From Ryuthela nishihirai (lineage: Eukaryota > Arthropoda > Arachnida > Araneae > Heptathelidae), in assembly GCA_038380435.1 (NCBI GenBank), contig JAWZYU010000028.1, positions 45,009,095 through 45,073,094 on the forward strand: 64,000 bases of DNA, written 5' to 3'. Positions 11,805 to 22,335 of this stretch are shown here, piece by piece. Position 1 is the stretch's first letter; the number at the start of each line of letters is the position of its first letter. Under the pieces are notes generated by a model. It was not told the origin of the DNA and ran no database searches. It saw only the letters and a program-made list of their open reading frames with translations. The position numbers and the translations under genes were made by a program.

Positions 11805-12483
11805 TATACGTAGTGCATCCAAAAGTGCCAGGACTTTCCGCGCATGGCGCCATCTAGCGGCCGCTAAGTGTCGCAAGCATGGTCCTTTGTCAAGCAATCT
11901 GGCAGGTTTTATGTCGACAGTTGGAATCAGACCTCCTCTACGAGCATTTTAATGCGTTTGCACCCCGTTACGATTTGTTTAAACAGAAAAATGGGAGACA
12001 TGGAAGAACAGAATGTTTGTTTCGTTCTAAACTCTGTTAAACTGCTTCGTAGACTCACGAAATGCTTAAACGAGAATCCGGTGACATCGCAATGACTAGA
12101 ATCCGACTTTTCAGTGGTTTTCGCTTTTTAAACATGGGCAGCATCAGTGGAAGATTCCGAACGTTCTGGTCGGCCTTCGACAATCCGATCAGACGAGAAT
12201 GTGGAGAAAATGAGTCTTTGGAATTGTTGAACTAAAGAACGGATCATGCCAAAGGATCCTAATGGAGGAACTCAACATGAAGCGTTTGCTGCCAAATTTG
12301 TGCCTACATTTTGTGTTAACTCAGGAATTCCATTTTGTGTTAACTCAGGTCCAAAGACAATATCGGCTCACTGAAGAGACCTTCAGGATCAAATCAAAAA
12401 GAACCGAAACTTCCTTTCTAAAGTCATAACTGGTGATGAAAGTTGGGTTAATGGGTCAAAGCAGCAATCATCCAAGTGGAAGA

Positions 12484-12866
12484 GGGCGCGGGGTGGCTCA
12501 GTCGGTAGCGCGCCAGGCTCGTAATCTGTATTTCCCAGGTTCGAGTCCCAGCTGGGTCAGCGTTGAGATTTATCTCCGCAAAATTTCCCCGCCCTGCCCA
12601 CGGTCAGTAGGGGACACCGATGGGCTTGGAAAGGCCGCCGTCCGTCGGATGGGACGTTAAGCCGTGGCCCCGTGTGCGGGAGAGCCATACCCTGTGCACG
12701 TTAAAGAACACGCTGGATGGCCTTGACTGGAGACTACCATCTGTCTCCCAACAGCTGTTCCAGTGGGTCTCCTCCCCCAACCTTCTCTGAGCCTTCGGGA
12801 TGTGACCTGGACATTTAGCCCATGGTGTGCAAAAAAGTGCCGCTCAGAGGTAAAACAACCGAACAA
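12484..12866 (+). mobile_element. SINE-A in mariner, insertion 1
   Basis: Full copy with TSD CCAAGTGGAAGA at 12472-12483 and 12867-12878. The insertion falls just after the mariner ITGDESWV region. A small deletion removes part of the GGTCCATGTGACC segment near the 3' end. Confidence 0.95.
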
Positions 12867-12966
12867 CCAAGTGGAAGAATCTTCCTTCACGGAGACTAAA
12901 GAAAGCGAGGCAGGTGAGGAGCAATGTGAAGAGCATGCTCATGTATTTGTTTCTTTGATGTTAAGA

Positions 12967-13336
12967 TTGGGTTGGGTTGTTTTATCTCTGAGTGGCACTT
13001 TTTTTGCACACCATGGGCTAAATGGCCAGGTCGGAATGACCCCGAAGACTCAGAGAAGGTTGGGGACCCACTGGAACAGCTGTTGGGAGATAGATGGTAA
13101 CCTCCCGTCAAGGCTTTAACGTGCACAGGGTTTGGCTCTCCCGCACATGAGGCCACGGCTTTACGTCCCATCCGACGGACGGCGGCCTTTCCAAGCCCAT
13201 CGGTGTCCCCTACTGACCGTGGGCAGGGCGGGGAATTTTGAGGAGATAAATCTCAACGCTGACCCAGCTGGGACTCGAACCTGGGAACTACAGATTACGA
13301 GCCTGACACGCTACCGACTGAGCCACTCCCGCTCCC
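12967..13336 (-). mobile_element. SINE-A in mariner, insertion 2
   Basis: Minus-strand copy with a short TSD TAAGA at 12962-12966 and 13337-13341. Removing it restores an uninterrupted reading across the second catalytic region of the mariner. It has a small deletion around 13118 that removes the CCATCCAGCGTGTTC segment. Confidence 0.92.
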
Positions 13337-13599
13337 TAAGAGAATCGTGCACAAGAAGTTTATTCCTCCAGGGCAGACAGTGATCATCACTGCTACATCG
13401 AGGTTCTGAAGGTTGTGAGAGAAAGTTCGGGACTGAATTGTCCAGGAAAGTGTGCCGTCATACACCACTTTGTCTGTTCAGCAGTTTTTGGTCAAAAACA
13501 ACATAGCTATGGTCTGCATAGGCTTCGTCCCCTGACACTTCTTCCTTTTCCAGAAGATGACGTTACACCTTAATGGTAGACAATTTGATTGTGTCAATG

Positions 13600-13640
13600 C
13601 AAGCAGCTGCTTGAGCGGGTATTTATTTTTTTTACAATGT
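13600..13640 (+). mobile_element. SINE-B tail-only fragment in mariner
   Basis: CAAGCAGCTGCTTGAG followed by CGGGTATTTATTTTTTT matches only the last ~40 bp of SINE-B. A severely 5'-truncated retrotransposition is the simplest explanation. Confidence 0.75.
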
Positions 13641-13696
13641 GATTCAGGCAGAATCGAAGAAGGTGCTGAACAGCATCTCAAAATAGGGGTTTCAGA

Positions 13697-14085
13697 TTGG
13701 ATTGGATTGTTTTACCTCTGAGCGGCACTTTTTTCACACCATGGGCTAAATGGCCAGGCCACAAGGACCCCGAAGGCTCAGAGAAGGTTGGGGGAGGGGA
13801 CCCACTGGAACAGCTGTTGGGAGACAGATGGTAGCCTCCCGTCAAGGCCATCCAGCGTGTTCTTTAACGTGCACAGGGTATGGCTCTCCTGCACACGGGG
13901 CCACGGCTTAACGTCCCATCCGACGGACGGCGGCCTTTTCAAGCCCATCGGTGTCCCCTACTGACCGTGGGCAGGGCGGGGAAATTTTGCGGAGATAAAT
14001 CTCAACGCTGACCCAGCTGGGACTCTAACCTGGGAACTACAGATTACGAGCCTGGCGCGCTACCGACTGAGCCACCCCCGCCCCT
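13697..14085 (-). mobile_element. SINE-A in mariner, insertion 3
   Basis: Full minus-strand copy with exact TSD AGGGGTTTCAGA at 13685-13696 and 14086-14097, inserted near the C-terminal coding part of the mariner. Confidence 0.96.
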
Positions 14086-14229
14086 AGGGGTTTCAGAGAT
14101 ATTTTTTAGCAGTGACAAAAACGCTGGGCTTCCAAAAGGACCATTTTGAAGAGGGATAACGGTGGTTAAGACTTAACGCAGGCTTGTATTTTTTATCTGT
14201 ACAATTCGAGAACTTTTCGATTTCTCGTA

Positions 14230-14412
14230 TACTCAACAACAGTCAACTGAAATAATTCTATTTCTATTTTAATTTCCAAACATCATTGTAAACACAGTTG
14301 CTTTTCAATTTCTGAATGTTTAGAACAAACTGGATTAGAGTAAATAAGAATATAGGGTAATAACCTGCATGAATTAATGCAGATCTTCACACTAAATGCC
14401 GATTGTATAATG
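14230..14412. other. Spacer between mariner and Tc1 copy 2
   Basis: AT-rich sequence with nothing identifiable. Confidence 0.4.
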
Positions 14413-15650
14413 CACCGACGAGCCCAAAACATTATGGCCACCTGCCTAATATGATGTTGGTCGTCCACGTGCCGCCAAAATACCTCTTACCCTGTGAGGC
14501 ATGGAGGCTATAAGATTCCTAAAGGTGTTTTTTGGTATCTGGCACCAATACGTTGCCAACAGATACTTTAACTCTTGTAAGTTACGATATGCTGTTCCAA
14601 CACAAACCCCAGATGCTCGATTGGATTGATGTCTGGGCAATTTGGAGGCCAGGGCAATACCTGGAAGTCTTCCTCATGTTCTGCGAACCATTCTCAAACA
14701 ATCCGGGCAGTGTGGCATGGCGCATTATCCTGCTGAAAGAAGGGACTACTAGAGGGAGATACCGCTGCCATGAAAGGACGTACCTAGTCTGCAATGATGT
14801 TTTGGTAGTTGGTAAACGTCATAGTTTCCTGCAAAAGAATGACTGGACCCAGGGTTTTCCAGCAGAACATTGCCCAAAGCCTTACACTTCCTCCACTGGC
14901 TTGTTTTCGTCCCACGGAGCATCCTGGTGCCAATACCTCCAGGTAATCCACAATATCTATCGTAACTCCACAGGTAAACGACGCATACATGCCCGGCTGT
15001 CCACATGGTGCAAGATGAAACGAGATTCATCGGACCAGACGACCTTCTTCCAATCATTCAAGGTCCAGTTTTGATGCTCGCGTGCCCATTGTAGGCACTT
15101 TCGACGGTGAACAGAGGTTAGCATGGGCACTCGGAGCGGCCAGGGGCTACTCGGCCCCATTTTCAGCAGAGTTCGATGTACATTGCGTTGTGACACATTA
15201 CCCCCCCCCCCCCCACCAGCATTCAAATTACGGGCGAGTTGCGCCACAGTATCCTTTTTGTTGGCTCGTACCTTGCAGAATAGTCTTCGCTCACCTGTAG
15301 CATCGATGAGCCGTGGTCAGCCCACACAATTTGCCAGTGGTTCGTGGTTTTTCCCTCCTCGAATCACTTTTTGAAGGTACTAACTACAGTTGACAATGAG
15401 CACCCCACAAGCCCTTCCGTCTGGAAAATGCTCTGACCCAGTCGTCTGGCCATTACAATTTGGCCTTTGTCAAACTCACTTTAGTCCGTTGCTTTTATCA
15501 TCTGAAGAACAAGAATAACACTGATTAACAGAATTGGGTATCAGGTGTTATTTATATCTTTGCATGATCTTCACACACGCCGTCGTTTATTTGCAATTTC
15601 CTTCGATTTGCATAAAAACGCTCTGGTCATAATTTTTTGGCGCTTCGGTG
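14413..15650 (-). mobile_element. Tc1-like DNA transposon, copy 2 (inverted)
   Basis: Same family as copy 1 but in opposite orientation, with left end CACCGACGAGCCCAAAACAT and right end complementing CACCGAAGCGCC. A TA flanks the right end (15651-15652); the left TA is mutated to TG. A run of 14 C near 15200 interrupts the N-terminal coding part. Confidence 0.92.
14450..15500 (-). pseudogene. Tc1-like transposase pseudogene, copy 2
   Basis: On the minus strand the best open part (15247 down to 14957) begins MAQLARNLNAG, passes through VHRTLLKMG and reaches HQNWTLNDWKKVVWSDESRF. The Asp of WSDESRF is the first catalytic residue of Tc1-type transposases. Downstream the reading shifts frame repeatedly. 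The C-terminal end, near 14470-14640, has LATYWCQIPKNTFRNL and RGILAARGRPTS, equivalent to the copy 1 C-terminus. The expanded G run in the coding strand near 15200 adds glycine codons or a frameshift. The gene is broken. The plus-strand 180-codon open frame over it (14532-15074) is antisense and not a gene. Confidence 0.88.
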
Positions 15651-15749
15651 TATCAGTTATTCAGTTTATTCAGCTAATGAAGACGATTGAAATCTAAAAA
15701 GTAATTTTTATTTAATTAAATTAATGTTAAAAATATTTTTATTTAATAA

Positions 15750-16132
15750 GGGTCTAGTGTTGCTCAGTCGGTAGCGCGCCAGGCTCGTAATCTGCAATTT
15801 CCAGGTTCGAATCCCAGCTGGTCCTGCGTTGAGATTTATCTCCATAAAACTCCCCACTCTGCCCTCGGTCAATAGGGAACACCGATGGGCTTCGAAAGGC
15901 TGCCGTCCGTCGGATGAGACGTTAAGCCGTGGCTCTGTGAGCGGGAGAGTCTTTCCCTTTCCACGTCAAAGAACACGATGTATGGCCTTGACGGAAAGCT
16001 ACCATCTGTCTCCCAACAGCTGTCCAGTGAGTGCCCTCTCCCAACTCTCTCTGAGCCCTCGGGATCTTTGTGACCTAGCCATTTAGCCTATTGCGTGCAA
16101 AAAACGCCGCTGAGAGCTAAAACAACCCAACC
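15750..16132 (+). mobile_element. Diverged SINE-A copy
   Basis: Recognisable from GCTCAGTCGGTAGCGCGCC through ACGTTAAGCCGTGG to AAAACAACCCAACC, but with many substitutions and a damaged 5' end. No clear TSD. An older copy. Confidence 0.9.
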
Positions 16133-17289
16133 AGAAAAAATGAATTTTCTAGTCACCTTGTACATCTTCCCTTCGATAATTTTTTTCCTTACTTTTTTTG
16201 CACTTTTTATGCATTCATTTTCTGACTCAACTATCACCGGCAGCAAAACCTAACCGACAATCTCATTAGCCATTAATTCCATCTCAACTCTTCAAGGAGC
16301 AATTACTCACAATCATTACTAATGTATAGGCGAGGGAGAGGATTTCAAAACCTCGTCAATCTCCCAACGGTTTTCTTCTTCCATTTTCTCGCCGTATCTC
16401 GTCGTCATTAAGGGCAACGAGTTCCACCGGAAAGTCATAGATGTCATCCTCTGTACGACAAGACCTTAATGGACGAAGATCAGCATCACGGCGGATTAAA
16501 TTGAATAACCTAGCATCCAGAGCCTTTTCGCATAATACCTCACAGAATTCTTATACGCTTTCATAATGCGTAGTTTGATCATGTTTGAAGCATTTATATG
16601 GGCAGCAACGCTTCTACACCAACCACGATGCTGTTTACAATATAGTGAGGAGAACCCTGCTATTCTTCGGTAACGAAACGGGAGCTTTAACCGGACATTG
16701 CTGCAGCAGAGCGTTTAGTCATTACTAAACAAAACGACAGGTAATGGCAACTACTATATTCTTCTCACGAATATTGTCACTAACCGAGGACGCGAGAAAC
16801 GCGTCGCGATTATTTTTGCTCTAACGATAATCTCGGCATAATGCTGCTCTATCATTTATTCAAATATTTGCGTTGAATGGGATGATAATGTACGGCGCTT
16901 CAGTGGAATCGTAAGTCAAATAGCTCTCATGGGGTTAGGAAGATTGGGATTTCAGACACGATCAAACACAGACACGTAAACAACGGTGATGCTATTCTAA
17001 TGTCTGCTATTCTTTTAATTTTTTTTTTCTGGCCTTTTTTGATAACATTTCCTTGGTATTTACCACTTTATATTTACAGCAACGTCTTGCTCATCACTTA
17101 ATACAAGAAAAAAGATGTGTCACTGATAAATACCATATCGTTTGCTATAAAAGTTGTTGTAGTTATATGATCCACGTAACTATTCTATGCATTGATATTA
17201 ATGCGCTAAGCATGGGATACACACGATTTTGTATTGTGTAGCTCTTTAATGGTATAAAAGAATTACTCTTAATATCCAGGGTATTTCAT
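16133..17289. other. Unassigned low-repeat interval
   Basis: No dispersed repeat or domain recognised. Only short open frames occur, for example 62 codons at 17053-17241 on the plus strand. Mildly GC-richer around 16330-16700. Confidence 0.4.
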
Positions 17290-17700
17290 TTTTTTATTAA
17301 GATATAAATATAGGAAGAGAACGAAAAATGAAGGATAAATATAAAAGGGGTGGTAAAGAGAAAGAGAGGGAAGTGGGGCGAAAGAGAAGTCGAAGAAGAA
17401 GAAGAGTGGAAGAAATGCCTAAATAAAAGATGGAATACGAGATGAAAACTAAATGCAGAGAAAAATAAAAGGAAGGGTAGGGAGCGAAAATAATGGGTAA
17501 AGAATAGAAAAAGAAAAATAATGGGTAAAGAAGAGAAAGAGAAAAATATGGAAGAGTAGGAATGAAAGAAAAGAAATAAGGAGGAAAAGAGAAGAATATA
17601 AGTAGAGTGAGGAAAAAGAACAATATAGGAAGAAGGAGAGGAAAAAAGAAGAATAGAGGAAAAAAAGAAGAATAGAGGAAGAAGAAGAAGGAAAAGACGT
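17290..17700. repeat. Polypurine tract (GAAGAA/GGAAAG-rich)
   Basis: The plus strand is almost wholly A/G for 400 bp, with AAGAAGAAGAAG and GGGTAAAGAA repeats. Minus-strand open frames rich in Phe, Ser and Leu are composition artefacts. Confidence 0.85.
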
Positions 17701-18675
17701 AGAGGTTTGTTTAATACCCAATCACTCCCCAAAAACACATGCTCTTACATTATTAAATTTGCCTTCTACCTTACTTTTACGTTATGAATGTTTAATGCTC
17801 TGTGAAAAAATGAAAAAAAATGAAAGACTCATTTATTATTAAATATAAAATCTTCTTTAGGCAAATAAAATCGGAAGCTGATGTTCTGGAGTGTATCGGT
17901 TAAAGAAAAGAAGCAAAAAACGCAGTAGCATCATGCGTCGACTAGCAATATTTCGACCAGTCCGTTTTGAACAGTGAGTGTGAACACTACTAGCACCTCG
18001 ATCGATTGGAGTAAAATCAAAAACTGTTTGCATCGGATGCAGTGGTTAGGGAAATCGAGGTCATGCTCGGCGGGAAGTTGTTGGTGGTCGTGACGAATGC
18101 CGAAATCGAATCACATTTTGGGACGACAATGAAATGGGAGCGTTACTGGAAGGAAAAGAAACCGCGGGGGTGGGGGAGAGATTGGAGGATCGTTTTGGAC
18201 GATAGCGCTATCGGTTTGGAGGATGTAGCTGCAGATGATGAGGTTCGAAGAATCTTACTTCACTCACGTCGTCGTGGAAGAAAAAAAGAGTTCCCGCGTA
18301 AGCCGGAAGTGGCCTAGCGGTTACCGAGTCGGCCTACAAGCCGGAGGGCGATAAAAAGAGGAGTGATGCCGTGAACTATATATATATACACTTTCTTCAG
18401 ATTTTCAGTGAACATGGACTGTCCAGTGGGAGGAGATCATTCATTTGTTGGTAGAGGTGTTATTAGTTGTGCGCAGTTTGTGTGATGTTGGTTCGGAAAA
18501 AGAATTTTGCGAATTTGCAAATTTCAAAATTGAGAGAAGAAATCTTAGTTTTAGGTAAGTTTCATTTTTCATTAATTTACTTGCACAGAGAATTGCTTTC
18601 CAGTGAAAATTAGGCGTGTTAAAGTCTCCAAGAAAGGAACAGATTAGACCAATTTTATTCGCAGAATGCGTTTGG
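17701..18675. other. Unassigned interval with one GC-richer open frame
   Basis: At 18042-18317 (plus) a 91-codon frame contains ERYWKEKKPRGWGRDWR and HSRRRGRKKEFPRKPEV. It is strongly basic near its end. I recognise no family. Nothing else is identifiable apart from a short TA microsatellite near 18380. Confidence 0.3.
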
Positions 18676-19205
18676 TTGGGTTGGGTTGTATTATCTCTGA
18701 GTGGCACTGTTTTTGTATACAATGAGCTAAAGGACCAAGTCACAAGAATCCTGAGGGCTAGGGTTACCCAGGCTAGGGTAGGGAACCCACTGGACAATTG
18801 TTGGGAGACAGTTGGTAGCCTTTCGGCGAGGATCCAGAGTCTCTTTTATGTGTATAGGGTAGGGGTGGGCAAATAGTGGTTCGCGGGCCACATTCGGCCC
18901 GCTAAGAATTTTTTGTGGCCCGCCAAGACAGTCAGAAAAATCCGCCTTGAACCGAGATTTCCTTCCCGTGCGCGACCGAAGATTCGTCTCGTATTTTCCA
19001 CTAGGACGACCACGTCAATACGCTAGCGCAGTGTAGATACGAAAGCAGTTGCCCACCCCTGGTATAGGGTATGGCTCTCCCGCACACGGAGCTACGGTTT
19101 AACTTCGAATTCCACAGACGGAGGCTTTTCCAAGTCCATCGGTGTCCCATACTGGCCGAGGGCAATGGTGGTGTTGGGAGCGGATATTGCAAAATTGGCA
19201 TGGTA
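18676..19205 (-). mobile_element. Old SINE-A split by a hAT-type MITE
   Basis: Diverged minus-strand SINE-A: TTGGGTTGGGTTGTATTATC at the left end, and after the insertion GTATGGCTCTCCCGCACACG. It is interrupted at 18860-19061, where the consensus would read through GCACAGGGTATGG. Confidence 0.88.
18860..19061. mobile_element. hAT-type MITE, 202 bp
   Basis: Terminal inverted repeats are TAGGGGTGGGCAA at the left and complement CCAGGGGTGGGCAAC at the right. An exact 8-bp TSD, GTATAGGG, lies at 18852-18859 and 19062-19069. An 8-bp TSD and CAGGGGTGGGCAA-type ends are established hAT superfamily features. It encodes no protein and must have been moved in trans. Confidence 0.93.
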
Positions 19206-19924
19206 CTTCTAATTCTTTTTTATAGGATTGAAGCCCCTTGAAATTGGTTTTTCCTTTAGTCTAGAGAAAGAAAAACGTATATAGTTGAAAAAAATAAATT
19301 TTAATAAGTTAAGGGAAATTTTGGAAGATGTGTATTAGGATCGGGTTGTATATTTAGATATAGATGATGGCTTCAAACAATTATATCAATACTGGAAAAT
19401 TCAGTTAAAAAATTAAAAGGAAGGATTACATATAGACATATAAAAATTATAACCATGGATTACAAATGGGTTAATATAAAAATTGGTAAAACGATTCAAG
19501 TTAAATTTAATGACAGTACATTAAATTAAAGAATGTAAAATGTATTAGAATATGCTGACATCGTTAATTAGAGAAGCGAAAAATAATTATTACAAAAACA
19601 AGTTTCTAAGAAATAATTCAAATTAAAAAAAAAGGGAGATGATAAATGAAACGTGCGTGTTTCACAAAAAAAACTGGAAACTTAAATTTAGAAACTGAAA
19701 GTGAAGGAAATTGTTTTCTTTAAATAAGAATGTTTTTAGTTAGCAAATAGGTTCAATGCGTATTTTAAAGAAACAATAGATACCTTAGCGGCTGAATTTG
19801 TCACAGATATCAGGTATCCTGACAAAATAAACAGTATAAGAACTACTTTTTTTGCGGACTATATTTTCGAATATCAAATTTATGATGTAGTAAGAAATTT
19901 AGAAACTGTGAAATCAGAGGAGGA

Positions 19925-20310
19925 TTGGGTTGTTTTACCTCTGAGCGGCACTTTTTTGCACCCCATGGGCTAAATGGCCAGGTCACATGGACCCCGAAGG
20001 CTCAGAGAAGGTTGGGGGAGGGGACCCACTGGAACAGCTGTTGGGAGACAGATGGTAGCCTCCCGTCAAGGCCATCCAGCGTGTTCTTTAACGTGCACTG
20101 GGTATGATTCTCCCGCACACGGGGCCACGGCTTAACGTCCCATCCGACGGACGGCAGCCTTTCCAAGCCCATCGGTGTCCCCTACTGACCGTGGGAAGGG
20201 TGGGGAATTTTTGCGGAGATAAATCTCAACGCTCACCCAGCTGGGACTCGAACCTGGGAACTACAGATTACGAGCCAGGCGCGCTACCGACTGAGCCACC
20301 CTCGCCCCAT
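19925..20310 (-). mobile_element. SINE-A inserted in the LINE
   Basis: Full minus-strand copy with exact TSD ATCAGAGGAGGA at 19913-19924 and 20311-20322. It splits the LINE upstream of the reverse transcriptase motifs. Confidence 0.96.
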
Positions 20311-20429
20311 ATCAGAGGAGGACGGATGGTATTACAGTTCAAACAGTAAAGGAAGATTATCAAGAAATTAAAGATATCTTATATTTACTAATAAATAAAT
20401 CGCTGCAGCAAGGCATTTTTCCAGAAATC

Positions 20430-21235
20430 TTGAAAACTGCAGTTGTTACACCTATCCATATAGGAGGAGAAGTAAAGAATTTAGAAAACTATAGGCCCAA
20501 TATCATTGTTATCGGTGTTTCCCAAAATTTATGAAAGAGTAGTAAAACAAATAACAGTTTTCTTTCTAAATAAAAATTATTATTTTTCAGTAACTCAATA
20601 TGGATTTAAAATAGGTGTAGGAACAGAAGATGCTGTTTTAGAATTAACATCCAGAATGTTTATAAATTTAAATAAAAATGAAAAATCGGTAGTATTTTTT
20701 TTAGATATTAAAAAAAACTTTTGATACCGTTTCCCAAGAAATTTTGGTATTTAAATTAGAGAAGGCGGGTTTTAGGGGAATTATGTTGAAATGGTTTGAT
20801 AGTTATTTAAAAAGCAGGAAGCAAAGAATTAAGATCGGAAATTGTGTAAGTGGAGAAGTTGAGATCATATACGGAGTGCCATAAGGATCGGTACTGGGAC
20901 CAATATTTATTTTTAGTTTATATTAATGATCTTTGTAACTTGAATTTATATAATAAAATTATAACATTTGCAGATGATTCGACTTTGAGTTTTGCTAATA
21001 GGGAGAATTTATTAACCTATCAGATAAATAAAGATCTAGAGAAAATAGGAGATTGGTTTCAAAGGAACAAATTAATTTTAAATATCAGAAATACAAAATA
21101 TATGAATATCAAAATTAGAGAAAATGAATCGGATTATTTTAAAGGAAAATTTTTGTATAATATAAGAAATAGCAGATTCGGACTCTGTAATTCGGAATGT
21201 ATTGAAGGAGAGGAAAACTATTGTTAATTTGGAAT
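20430..21235 (+). pseudogene. LINE reverse transcriptase pseudogene
   Basis: The enzyme would copy element RNA at a nicked target. The order of motifs is ordinary for non-LTR reverse transcriptases: LLSVFPKIYERVVKQ (from about 20507), TQYGFKIGVGTEDAVLELTS, VVFFLDIKK followed by FDTVSQEILVFKLEKAGF after a one-base shift near 20715, then WFDSYLKSRKQRIKIG. GVP-stop-GSVLGP follows near 20876-20900, where the conserved glutamine codon is TAA at 20882-20884. The catalytic FADD box is intact at 20967-20978, followed by NRENLLTYQINKDLEKI. At least one stop in a core motif and several frameshifts make it inactive. The clade is probably jockey- or CR1-like, not certain. Confidence 0.92.
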
Positions 21236-21949
21236 AATGATAGGTAGAAAATTGACATGGAATTTACAAAATGATAAAGTATGCAAAAACGTTAATGAAA
21301 TCATACCTAAAATTTATTATATCAGGTAACGTTCAGATATTTCGCTTCTCAAAATTATTTACAATGCCTGGATAAAGTTTTATTTAAGCGATTGACTTCT
21401 GTCCTGGGGAAGCTCATGACAGATACATAAAACGACTAAAAGGGGTTCAAAATCATATAATTCTATGTAATATGAAAAAAAAAAGAAGACACAATGTAAA
21501 TCAATGTTACCAGTCCTAGAAATTATGAAATTTAGAAAATTATATATACTGTATTTAACTGAATGAAACACTTGCAGAAATCGTGGAACAAACAAAAAGT
21601 TAGACATTTTGTTGTAGATACCAGGTTGTTTGAAAATCTATTATAAAAAGAGTTTATGGTTAAGAAAATTATTGTCACCATACATTACATTTATTTAGCT
21701 ATAAAAACTTATAATCTGATACCAAGTCGTATAAAACATTTAATATATAAAAATGAATTTATTATAGAAATTAAAAAATGGATAACATTTGATCTTAATC
21801 TTGAAAATTTTGAATGTTTTTAAATAAACTTCGATATTTTTAACCACGGTTTCTGTAATAAGCATAAAAATTGCCATAATGTAAGCCACGTCTTTAAAAT
21901 AAGAGTTTTTTAATCAATAATATTACTACCCTACAAAAGACTACTCGCG

Positions 21950-22335
21950 TGGGTATATATTAAATTGTATTTACATAAAGTACATTCTCATCAGGCCGGT
22001 GATTCTCTATGCTTCACCCATATGGGCGAATATTACACCCACCAATATTCGTAAGATTCAGGTCTTACGAAACAAGATTTTGAGAACTGCGGTCGATGCC
22101 CCCTGGTTTGTCACTAACAGACAACTCCATAAAGACCTGGGCATAGACCATATATATATACACATATAAAACGCACCTCAAAAAGACGTTTTGAGGCTGT
22201 AAGCAATAATCCCAATGAGATTATTTCTTGTTTGATTCTTTACGATCATACTGTTTTGAACAAGTACAAGAGGCCTAAAACGGTAGCGTTTTCTGAGGAG
22301 ACCTACCTGTTTTAGGTTTCTTATACAATTTTACT
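21950..22335 (+). pseudogene. Jockey-like LINE C-terminal fragment
   Basis: One frame from about 21985 reads LIRPVILYASPIWANITPTN and continues IRKIQVLRNKILRTAVDAPW and FVTNRQLHKDLGI. This is the characteristic region C-terminal to the reverse transcriptase in jockey-clade LINEs. After a TA microsatellite and a stop it goes on in another frame. It is more diverged in style than the LINE just upstream and lies 125 bp beyond that element's end, so it is probably a separate insertion. Confidence 0.85.

Larger units (their letters stand above)
11991..14159 (+). pseudogene. mariner-family transposase pseudogene, interrupted by SINEs
   Basis: The product would be a DD34D transposase. The reading starts MGDMEEQNVCFVLNSVKLL. 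It continues in other frames with ASVEDSERSGRPSTIRSDEN, a hallmark of the mariner helix-turn-helix region, and with ITGDESWV near 12430, the first catalytic Asp. The second catalytic region, ICFFDVK, ends at 12966, exactly where a minus-strand SINE-A begins. The frame resumes after that SINE with RIVHKKFIPPGQTV. The C-terminus ends with QKDHFEEG and a stop at 14157-14159, matching the usual mariner end. Frameshifts, stops and three SINE insertions make it non-functional. Subfamily not assigned. Confidence 0.9.
11807..14229 (+). mobile_element. mariner element carrying three SINE-A insertions
   Basis: The ends form imperfect inverted repeats. The left end reads TATACGTAGTGCATCCAAAA and the complement of the right end reads TATACGAGAAATCGAAAAGT. 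Subtracting SINE-A insertions at 12484-12866, 12967-13336 and 13697-14085 plus a SINE-B tail leaves about 1.2-1.3 kb, the usual size of a mariner. It abuts Tc1 copy 1 directly, sharing TA-rich bases at 11805-11808, so the exact outer base is uncertain. Confidence 0.85.
19270..21825 (+). mobile_element. Non-LTR retrotransposon (LINE) fragment
   Basis: A decayed LINE body without its 5' end and without an obvious poly-A. Upstream of the reverse transcriptase the shifted frames read FNKLREILEDV, WITNGLI and LIREAKNNYYKNKF, typical of the linker before the reverse transcriptase domain. It ends with KKWITFDLNLENFECF and a stop near 21822. A SINE-A lies inside it. Confidence 0.88.

Noticed and set aside
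12763..13119. 118-codon plus-strand frame
   Set aside because: It runs from one SINE-A through mariner sequence into a second, oppositely oriented SINE-A; a chimeric artefact.
14532..15074. 180-codon plus-strand frame
   Set aside because: Antisense to the Tc1 transposase copy 2, whose conserved WSDESRF motif is on the minus strand.
17286..17738. 150-codon Phe/Ser/Leu-rich minus-strand frame resembling a membrane protein
   Set aside because: Produced by a purine-only tract on the plus strand; two other minus frames are equally open.
18303..18350. tRNA-like sequence AGTGGCCTAGCGGTTACC
   Set aside because: An A-box-like stretch and a possible anticodon stem are present, but no B box or acceptor stem follows.
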